Shown here: positions 58,366 to 64,000 of the stretch, in pieces
How the letters are laid out: every line of letters starts with the position of its first letter
How positions within the stretch are numbered: position 1 is the stretch's first letter
Notes under the pieces: generated by a model
Databases searched by the model: none
Told to the model about the DNA's origin: nothing
Seen by the model: the letters and a program-made list of their open reading frames with translations, nothing else
Position numbers and translations under genes: made by a program
Assembly: GCF_010587385.1 (NCBI RefSeq)
Contig: NZ_CP047475.1
Span: 1,178,001 to 1,242,000 of the forward strand
Direction: 5' to 3'
DNA: 64,000 nucleotides
Source of the DNA: Vibrio astriarenae
Lineage (GTDB): Bacteria; Pseudomonadota; Gammaproteobacteria; Enterobacterales; Vibrionaceae

Positions 58366-59122
58366 TAAAATTCGTACCCTCTGACTTTAGATGCCGCCGC
58401 AGTGTTCGCTCTCCTAAACCAACGACGGCGCAGAACTCGTCGATGGAGAGGTTATCACGACCTATATAACTCTCCAGTGCTGCTGCGACCTGCTCAGAAT
58501 AGGTGAATACGCGAGATGGGTAGAGTGTTTGGTGAGTGTTGGGTGAGTTACTTGTTAAGGTCTCATAACACAGAGCGGTGCGAGGTTGTCCTAAAAACTG
58601 AGGTGTTCGGCTGTTTACTTGCAGCTCACTTAACTCTGAACTTTCTAGGTACCTTAAATCATAGCGAATAGGAGAGTAGAGGTCGGGATACGTGCGTTTG
58701 TAGTAAAAGTGGGTCACAGCAAGGAGATAAAGCTCAGCGAGAAAAAGTAGTTTGCCAGTCATTGGAATATCTAACTCAATGGATGATACTGACGACTCTT
58801 GTCTTATAGTCAGGCTCTTAGCGGGTATATGGTCAATTAACTGATTTAGCGTTACTTTTGTTTTTTGAGATTCAGTGAATAGCGTCGAGACATAGCTTTG
58901 TGCTGCGGATTGAACAAGAGTGATGACGCGTGTGGGTGGCAAAGCGTCTTTTGAAGCCATCATCAGCATCAACAAAGAGCGAAAGGGCACAAACTCCGCG
59001 GAGCTTGTATCCAAATAAATGGGGGTTCTGGTGCTTTTGACCATTGGCCATACATTTCGAACTTCCTGTTTCAGTGTGTCTAAATAACAGATGACGGCAC
59101 TCTTATTAATTAAGCTGATCAA
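58349..59122 (-). pseudogene. 5' remnant of an AraC-family regulator gene
   Basis: The frame from the TTG at 59122 (AGGGAAG upstream; a TTG at 59173 is an alternative) encodes the N-terminal ligand domain and the first HTH helix (LSIDEFCAVVGLGERTLRRH), ending LKSEGTNFRKINR and a stop at 58351. The usual second HTH and C-terminal signature (about 50-60 residues) are missing. The break lies directly against the M19 remnant in the region 58355-58370, where TTTTAGAAAAATTAATC could have supplied microhomology. It cannot bind DNA normally. Confidence 0.85.
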
Positions 59123-59276
59123 ATTCTTACTTCCCTGACAATAGTGCTGGCTTCGATAAAAGTGTATACCCAAGTGAGTTGAGGTGGCATATTCTTAGGT
59201 CGCAAACTAATAATTTTTTGTACCCAAAGAAAGGGGTGCGATGACAGCAATAACTTGTGTAGTGAAAGGATGATGG

Positions 59277-60218
59277 ATGAAATCACAACGAGTTTGGCAT
59301 TTTCAAAATAAAAACAACACAGTTTCACTAGATGCAGTAGAAAAACCATCGCTACTAGGTGGTGAAATATTGGTTCAAAATTATGCTATTGGTATCAACC
59401 CGGTAGACTGGAAGTTTATAAAGGCGAACCCTTTAAACTGGCTTGATGGACATGTTCCTGGCGTTGATGGTGCTGGTGTGATTGTAGAAGTAGGTGAAGG
59501 TGTTGATACTCAGTTAATCGGCACACGTGTTGCCTACCATGCGTTTTTGAATGAAAACGGCAGCTTTGCCGAGTTTACAACGCTGAAGGCGGAAAGAGTA
59601 ATGGTCCTACCGGACAGCCTTTCGTTTGAGCAGGCAGCCGCGCTACCGTGCCCAATGCTGACGGCTTGGCAAGCATTCGAAAAAGTGCCTTTGACGCGCC
59701 AACGAGATGTCTTGGTCGTTGGCTTTGGTGCAGTAAATAATTTAGTAACACAGTTTCTTATTGGTGCAGGCTATGTGGTTGATGTGGTATCCGCTAGCCT
59801 AAGCCAAGAGTATGCGGCCAAGATTGGCGTGCGCCAGGTATTTAGGCAGCAGTCTAATGTTGAGGGTAAGTATTTTGCCGCATTTGATGCTGTGAGTGGC
59901 GAGAATGCTGCCAAGTTGGTGCCTTTGCTGCGAGCAAATGGTCATATTGTTTGCATTCAAGACCGTATTCCAGCACCCATCGATCCCGCGTTTACTCGAA
60001 CGATTTCGTATCATGAACTCGCTCTTGGAGCTTTACATGAATATGGTGACCTCGAAGATTGGAAAACACTAATGCAAAATGGTGAGGCATTACTCCAGCG
60101 TATTGCTGATGGTCATATCGGAATTGCTGATATCGCGACTTTCGATTTTGAGGAGATGCCGAAGGCTCTTGCCAATAGTGAAAAGACGAAAGCCAAAACT
60201 GTCGTGCTAACCTCTTGA
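59277..60218 (+). CDS. Zinc-free alcohol dehydrogenase / quinone oxidoreductase-like protein (MDR)
   Basis: The 313-residue medium-chain oxidoreductase has [16 protein letters not shown], then [17 protein letters not shown] (active-site loop) and a Rossmann domain with [15 protein letters not shown], a variant of G-x-G-x-x-G that lacks the standard pattern (G-F-G-A-V-N). No zinc-ligand set is seen, which suggests an NADPH-dependent quinone reductase or enoyl reductase. It is divergent from the AraC remnant (103 bp apart) and may have been its target. Substrate unknown. Confidence 0.85.
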   Translation: MKSQRVWHFQNKNNTVSLDAVEKPSLLGGEILVQNYAIGINPVDWKFIKANPLNWLDGHVPGVDGAGVIVEVGEGVDTQLIGTRVAYHAFLNENGSFAEFTTLKAERVMVLPDSLSFEQAAALPCPMLTAWQAFEKVPLTRQRDVLVVGFGAVNNLVTQFLIGAGYVVDVVSASLSQEYAAKIGVRQVFRQQSNVEGKYFAAFDAVSGENAAKLVPLLRANGHIVCIQDRIPAPIDPAFTRTISYHELALGALHEYGDLEDWKTLMQNGEALLQRIADGHIGIADIATFDFEEMPKALANSEKTKAKTVVLTS

Positions 60219-60302
60219 TTTCAGATTGAACGCGATAACAAGATAATACGTCTGTATATTGAGTGACTAGAACGAACAACAAAAAAGAACAATGAGACAG
60301 GA

Positions 60303-60965
60303 ATGATGGAACCAAGCAGTTTATTCCCCATTAAAGACTTCAAGAATACCGTTTTTTTAAAACCACTGATCACAAATAGTGATGTGACCAACGTACATGT
60401 TGGTGACTATAGCTACTACAGTGACTTCGAGGACCCTACCCAGTTCTTGACCAACAATGTGCTATACAATTTTGGTATCTCTGGAAACTCTCTGCATATT
60501 GGAAAATTTTGTGCGTTTGCCAATGGCGTAAAGTTCATCATGCCTGATGCGAATCACGCAACATCAGGTATTACGACGTATCCATTCGCCGTTTTTGGCG
60601 AAAAGTGGTCAGACGCAATGCCATTATCAGACTACCCATTTAAGCAGTATAAAGACACGGTCATCGGCAATGATGTTTGGTTAGGTTACGACGTAACAAT
60701 AATGCCCGGTGTAACGGTAGGACATGGCGCAATCGTTGGTGCTAAATCCGTAGTTTCATCGGATATTCCACCTTATAGCATTGCTGTTGGTAATCCTGCA
60801 AAAGTGGTCAAAACTAGGTTTAATGAAGAAGCAGTCGAGCTACTTCTCAATCTCAGTTGGTGGGACTGGGACATCGCTTTGATAGAGAAAGCAATGCCGA
60901 TTTTGGTCAAGGGAGATACTTCAACATTGCGCGAGTTTGCGAGACAAAATGGAATGAAATGCTAG
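60303..60965 (+). CDS. Vat/CatB-type O-acetyltransferase (hexapeptide repeat)
   Basis: The 220-residue protein has a left-handed beta-helix with hexapeptide repeats ([20 protein letters not shown], then [20 protein letters not shown]) and the catalytic His in [15 protein letters not shown], as in xenobiotic acetyltransferases (streptogramin A, chloramphenicol). The length (about 210-220) fits. The natural substrate in Vibrio is unknown; resistance is only a possibility. Start at the first ATG of the ATGATG pair at 60303. It is 84 bp after the oxidoreductase. Confidence 0.88.
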   Translation: MMEPSSLFPIKDFKNTVFLKPLITNSDVTNVHVGDYSYYSDFEDPTQFLTNNVLYNFGISGNSLHIGKFCAFANGVKFIMPDANHATSGITTYPFAVFGEKWSDAMPLSDYPFKQYKDTVIGNDVWLGYDVTIMPGVTVGHGAIVGAKSVVSSDIPPYSIAVGNPAKVVKTRFNEEAVELLLNLSWWDWDIALIEKAMPILVKGDTSTLREFARQNGMKC

Positions 60966-61043
60966 CATGAAGTTGCACTTTATTGTTGATGTGGAGGCAT
61001 TGAAGTCACATCAATCGACCTTTCAGATTTTACACATGAAATA

Positions 61044-61604
61044 ATGGCCATGCAGAAACCTGTTAATGATTCATCAAACTCTAATATCGCTCAACTCGGT
61101 CATCCTGTTTTGCGTCAGCGAGCGCAGCTGGTTAGAGACATACAGTCAAGTGATTGTCAGGCTTTGATCCAAGATATGATGCAAAAGGTTGAGCAAGCTA
61201 ATGGTGTTGGTATCGCAGCCCCACAAGTTTTTCAAAGCCTGCGTATCTTCATCATGTGCTCTAAACCGAATGCACGCTATCCTGATGCTCCAGAAATGCC
61301 AGTGACAGCAATAATAAATCCAGAGATCGTAGAGCGTAGTGTACAAACAGAGAAAGGGTGGGAAGGCTGTTTAAGCGTTCCGAGCATGCGTGGTTTTGTT
61401 CCAAGGCATACGAATATTGCTGTGCGCTATCATGACCAGCATGGTGAACTTCATCAAACTCGGTTTGCAGGATTCATAGCTCGTATCTTTCAGCATGAGC
61501 TTGACCATCTTGACGGGCTTACTTTCATCGATCGTTTAGAGTCGACCAAAGATTTGGTGAGTGAAAGTGAATGGTATGCACAGTTTTCACCATCTACTAA
61601 TTAA
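61044..61604 (+). CDS. def: Peptide deformylase
   Basis: The 186-residue enzyme removes formyl from N-terminal Met. All metal and catalytic motifs are intact: GVGIAAPQ (54-61), EGCLSVP with Cys109, and QHELDH with His151, Glu152 and His155. The N-terminal tail of 15 residues and the inserted KPNARYPDAPEM loop differ from the main Def, so this is probably a second, type I-like paralog; the main gene normally lies next to fmt. No clear ribosome site at ATG 61044. Confidence 0.9.
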   Translation: MAMQKPVNDSSNSNIAQLGHPVLRQRAQLVRDIQSSDCQALIQDMMQKVEQANGVGIAAPQVFQSLRIFIMCSKPNARYPDAPEMPVTAIINPEIVERSVQTEKGWEGCLSVPSMRGFVPRHTNIAVRYHDQHGELHQTRFAGFIARIFQHELDHLDGLTFIDRLESTKDLVSESEWYAQFSPSTN

Positions 61605-62012
61605 ACCAATAGTAGGTTCAGATTACTCAGCGACCGATAATTGGCTTTCTCTCTGACGTTATAGCAACGTGAAAAAGCCGCCCTAAAAAGGGCGGCAAAC
61701 GACTACAGCGAACATGATATTAGAGTTTGATAGTGCAGGAGATCAAAACACTATCCCAGTTTCTTGCTCATGACTCTACACTCCAACTAACGCAAGCTTC
61801 GATGAGCAAACGTGCCCGCAGTAACAAGATCAACAGCAAAGAGCTGTGCAGGCAGAGCTCACTTTCTTGGAGTGACGATAAAGCTTAGATTGAATAAATC
61901 TAAGCTATACGTGGTTATAAAGTATTTTCGTCCTAGACTCTTCTTGAATCTAATTTATTCATTTTGGGATAGTTTCGACTAGACAGAGTCTCATAGGGTG
62001 GAGGGAGTGGAC
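61605..62012. other. 408-bp gene-free region before the small His-rich gene
   Basis: Contains a minus-strand terminator hairpin (61671-61696, listed) and a perfect 10-bp hairpin AGCTTAGATT / AATCTAAGCT at 61882-61906 with no T run. No convincing open frame. A small minus-strand transcript ending at 61671 could lie here. Confidence 0.5.
61671..61697 (-). terminator. Rho-independent terminator of an unidentified minus-strand transcript
   Basis: GCCGCCCT / AGGGCGGC (61677-61684, 61689-61696) with an AAAA loop. Minus-strand reading ends in GGCTTTTTCACG; the plus strand has only A before and no T after. No minus-strand gene lies to the right. Confidence 0.7.
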
Positions 62013-62156
62013 ATGAGAAGAGTTCGGATTGCTTGCTGGTTGCTCGTTGGAGTCCTTAGCCTGGGTAGTTTCTCCTATTTCAGTTACTTTGAATCTTCAC
62101 ATCATGTTCCCCATATAGAACAGCTATCACCGCACTCTATTGATCACGACCATTAG
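62013..62156 (+). CDS. 47-residue His-rich single-span protein upstream of a histidine kinase
   Basis: The ATG at 62013 has GGAGGGAG five bases upstream. The product MRRVRIACWLLVGVLSLGSF begins with Arg residues and one hydrophobic span (8-25), then a tail of about 22 residues with six His (HHVPHIEQLSPHSIDHDH). The His clusters could bind metal in the periplasm. Its stop lies 21 bp before the histidine kinase gene, so it is very likely in the same operon and might present a ligand to it. I do not recognise a family. Confidence 0.6.
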   Translation: MRRVRIACWLLVGVLSLGSFSYFSYFESSHHVPHIEQLSPHSIDHDH

Positions 62157-62177
62157 CAACGAATGTCGGGGTCATAG

Positions 62178-63554
62178 ATGAGATTAATTAATTACCTTGA
62201 AACATTCGCCACTCTGCTTATCGCTGTCTGTGTAACATTTTTCTTTGCAGTTTGTACTCAAAATGCGCTCACATCTAAGTTAGAGCATGCCTTTGTTAAT
62301 CATTCTGAAAATTTAGTAGTGCTAAAAAATCAGGCACTACAGCTGCCGTTTAAGGATGCAACTTATGGCAGATTTTTTGGATCAAGAGTCGACATCGCGC
62401 TTTCACAATTGGAAGAATTGAATCGTGCTGCGGATGCAATCGAAAGTACATTTCCTAGTACTTTGTGGCTTGGTGAAAGTAACCAAAATGAGGTCGCAGT
62501 CTATTATACAACTGTAGGAGCTTACCTTAAATACCTCTCTAAAATTACTGAAAGTTCTTTATCTAGTGATGAATCGATATCGGCGATTGATGAAGAAACT
62601 CTCAGCGCGATTATCAGTGAGGAGGTACACTTTGCGGGTGTTGCCATACATGAGCACCTGATGGGGGCGCTATTCACAACCAATGATGGCGTTGTTTTGT
62701 CTCTCGCCTCCATTTTTGCCGCTTTTGTTTTCATTATTATTTTGCACCTGTATCGAAATATAGAGGCTTTGAAAAAGTCACAGAATGAGCTAAAAAAATC
62801 ATTGGTAAAGGCAGAGCAAGCTAGCCACGCCAAAACCTTGTTTCTTTCTTCCATGACTCACGAGTTTAGAACTCCGATGAACGGGGTGTTGGGTATCGCT
62901 GAACTACTAAAAGCGGATGATCGATTGCAGCACGAGCATCAAGAGAACATTGAAATACTTATAAACTCGGGTACTCAGCTTCTCACTCTTCTAGAAGATG
63001 TACTGGCGTACTCAAAGATAGAACAAGGCCGAATCAAGCTAGTCGAACATCAGTTTTCATTGTCCACCCTAGTTTTTCCTTTAGAGAGTCTTTTCAAAGA
63101 AGAGAGCAGAAACAAGGGGCTCCTTTTTAATGTGTCGAGCAACATCCCAAGTGAGGCTATGTTTGTTGGCGACCAATCTAAAATTCGTAAAATCATCTTC
63201 CACTTACTAAGTAACGCAATCAAGTTTACTCATCACGGTTCAGTTGACCTTAACTTAGAGTATGACAAATCTATTGACATGCTGATTATCAAAGTTACTG
63301 ATACAGGTATTGGGATTGAAGCAAGCGCTCAAGATGCAATCTTCGATGCGTTTGAGCAAGTCGAAAGTAGCTTTACTCGGGAGTTTGATGGCGCTGGGTT
63401 GGGACTAGCTATCGTGAACCACTTAACTAGCCTGATGAATGGCGATATAAAGGTTGAGAGTCAGATCGAAAAGGGTTCAAGCTTTACTGTAAGGTTGCGT
63501 GTTAGAGAATACCTTCCAGAGGTTGCTTTGGAGGCACAATCCGTTCATCCGTGA
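62178..63554 (+). CDS. Sensor histidine kinase
   Basis: The 458-residue kinase has TM1 (about 8-28), a periplasmic sensor region of about 145 residues (29-172), TM2 (173-192), HisKA with His228 (SSMTHEFRTPMNGVLGIAEL) and HATPase_c (LLSNAIKFTHHGSVDL, DTGIGIE, GAGLGLAIVNHL). It lacks a receiver or HPt domain and no response regulator gene lies in the window, so the partner is elsewhere. It follows the small His-rich gene by 21 bp. The signal is unknown. Confidence 0.92.
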   Translation: MRLINYLETFATLLIAVCVTFFFAVCTQNALTSKLEHAFVNHSENLVVLKNQALQLPFKDATYGRFFGSRVDIALSQLEELNRAADAIESTFPSTLWLGESNQNEVAVYYTTVGAYLKYLSKITESSLSSDESISAIDEETLSAIISEEVHFAGVAIHEHLMGALFTTNDGVVLSLASIFAAFVFIIILHLYRNIEALKKSQNELKKSLVKAEQASHAKTLFLSSMTHEFRTPMNGVLGIAELLKADDRLQHEHQENIEILINSGTQLLTLLEDVLAYSKIEQGRIKLVEHQFSLSTLVFPLESLFKEESRNKGLLFNVSSNIPSEAMFVGDQSKIRKIIFHLLSNAIKFTHHGSVDLNLEYDKSIDMLIIKVTDTGIGIEASAQDAIFDAFEQVESSFTREFDGAGLGLAIVNHLTSLMNGDIKVESQIEKGSSFTVRLRVREYLPEVALEAQSVHP

Positions 63555-63736
63555 TGGGCTCTATATTGAGAGCAAACTACTACGGTTCAATCACTGAGTC
63601 TATTTCTTGATAGGAAGACTAAGGTACTCTGATCCAATTTGGTCTTAATACCCTCCAACGTCTTATATATTGTATTTGTGCAAATTCTGCATAAGTGCTG
63701 TTCCACTTGCCTAGTTTTTCAAAAAACTTCGCTCTC

Positions 63737-63742
63737 TATAAT
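63737..63742 (+). promoter_or_regulatory. -10 box of the last gene
   Basis: A perfect TATAAT about 47 bp before the start of the gene at 63789; no good -35 at the normal spacing. The 234 bp from the kinase stop (63555-63788) hold no other gene. Confidence 0.5.
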
Positions 63743-63788
63743 GCCCTCATTCGCTACGGCGACCAAGATTCAAAATGAGGTGTTAATC

Positions 63789-64000
63789 ATGACAACCAAA
63801 TATCAAAACGCAGTGCTTGATGATAAAGCGCTGATCGAAGGCCTTAAATCAATCAACCCTTCATGGGGTGATATGACGGTTCGAGTAGCAGGTGAAGCTT
63901 GGGGCTTACCTTTAATTGACCAAAAAACAAAAGCACTCATTAGCATTGCGATTGATCAGATGGCGTTGAACGTGACAGGTGAAGGCAATCCGTTTGGTGC
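63789..64000 (+). CDS. Carboxymuconolactone decarboxylase family protein (5' part; runs off the window)
   Basis: The ATG at 63789 has GAGGTG upstream and a TATAAT further up. The 70 codons present read MTTKYQNAVLDDKAL... then WGDMTVRVAGEAWGLPLIDQ and TKALISIAIDQMALN, the helical core of AhpD/CMD-type proteins (E..WG.P..D..T..L). The catalytic Cys pair would lie past the window edge, so peroxidase-like or decarboxylase function cannot be judged. Confidence 0.8.
   Translation, partial: MTTKYQNAVLDDKALIEGLKSINPSWGDMTVRVAGEAWGLPLIDQKTKALISIAIDQMALNVTGEGNPFG

Noticed and set aside
61882..61906. Hairpin AGCTTAGATT / AATCTAAGCT as a terminator
   Set aside because: No T run on either strand; kept only as a structural note.

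Overview
The window reads as chromosomal DNA of a Vibrio or close relative. From memory, the order D-2-hydroxyacid dehydrogenase (ydiJ) - VesB-type protease - yeiP - polB - uvrY/varA - uvrC - pgsA - tRNAs - pheST - relV - DUF1415 follows the Vibrio cholerae chromosome 1 segment around VC1198-VC1225. CqsS, RelV, DUF3334, DUF3581 and DUF2999 proteins point to the same family. There is no prophage, insertion sequence, CRISPR array or rRNA operon.

Layout. 1-4.3 kb: minus-strand genes for a cut-off secreted EF-hand protein, a zinc-ribbon protein, a DUF2786 / membrane J-protein pair and DUF3334. 4.5-9.4 kb: YdiJ and a secreted trypsin-like protease with a GlyGly-CTERM tail. 9.4-14.5 kb: DUF3581, yeiP-yciU, a nucleotidyltransferase and DNA polymerase II. 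14.7-18.7 kb: uvrY, uvrC, pgsA and four tRNA genes (Cys, Gly, Leu, Gly). 18.7-20.5 kb: a large secreted protein of unknown function. 21.4-24.9 kb: pheST with very strong codon bias, but without the ihfA gene expected after pheT. 25-33 kb: an acetyltransferase, relV, DUF1415, an orphan quorum-sensing receptor gene cqsS, a glutaredoxin, a YgjP-type metallopeptidase, rlmF and a sigma-54-type amt gene. 33.7-42 kb: cpdB lipoprotein, a PilF-like TPR lipoprotein, a chemoreceptor, DUF2999, a BCCT transporter, a TetR regulator and a small HTH protein. 42-47.5 kb: two paralogous PAS-GGDEF proteins, one degenerate, flank an ascFB-type beta-glucoside PTS operon with an AscG-like operator. 47.6-64 kb: an accessory-looking stretch with a 3D-domain protein, two single-base frame breaks, AraC regulators, alpha/beta hydrolases, YceI, a glycosyltransferase, GNATs, DUF808, a deletion scar joining a truncated AraC gene to a truncated M19 dipeptidase gene, an oxidoreductase, a Vat/CatB-type acetyltransferase, a second-type peptide deformylase, a 47-residue His-rich membrane protein next to a histidine kinase, and the start of a carboxymuconolactone-decarboxylase-like gene.

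How the parts connect. Several genes are signalling components: UvrY/VarA (Csr cascade), CqsS (CAI-1 quorum sensing), RelV ((p)ppGpp), two GGDEF proteins (c-di-GMP), a chemoreceptor and a histidine kinase. Nutrient systems carry readable control sites: a -24/-12 promoter with NtrC-like sites at amt, a CRP-like site at cpdB and a LacI-family palindrome at ascF. Most interesting points: the orphan cqsS, RelV with a Sec signal and exactly two cysteines, the missing ihfA, the catalytically dead GGDEF paralog that keeps its I-site, the AraC-M19 deletion fusion and a perfect 17-bp hairpin at 53.1 kb. I did not find an obviously new multi-gene defence or mobile system.
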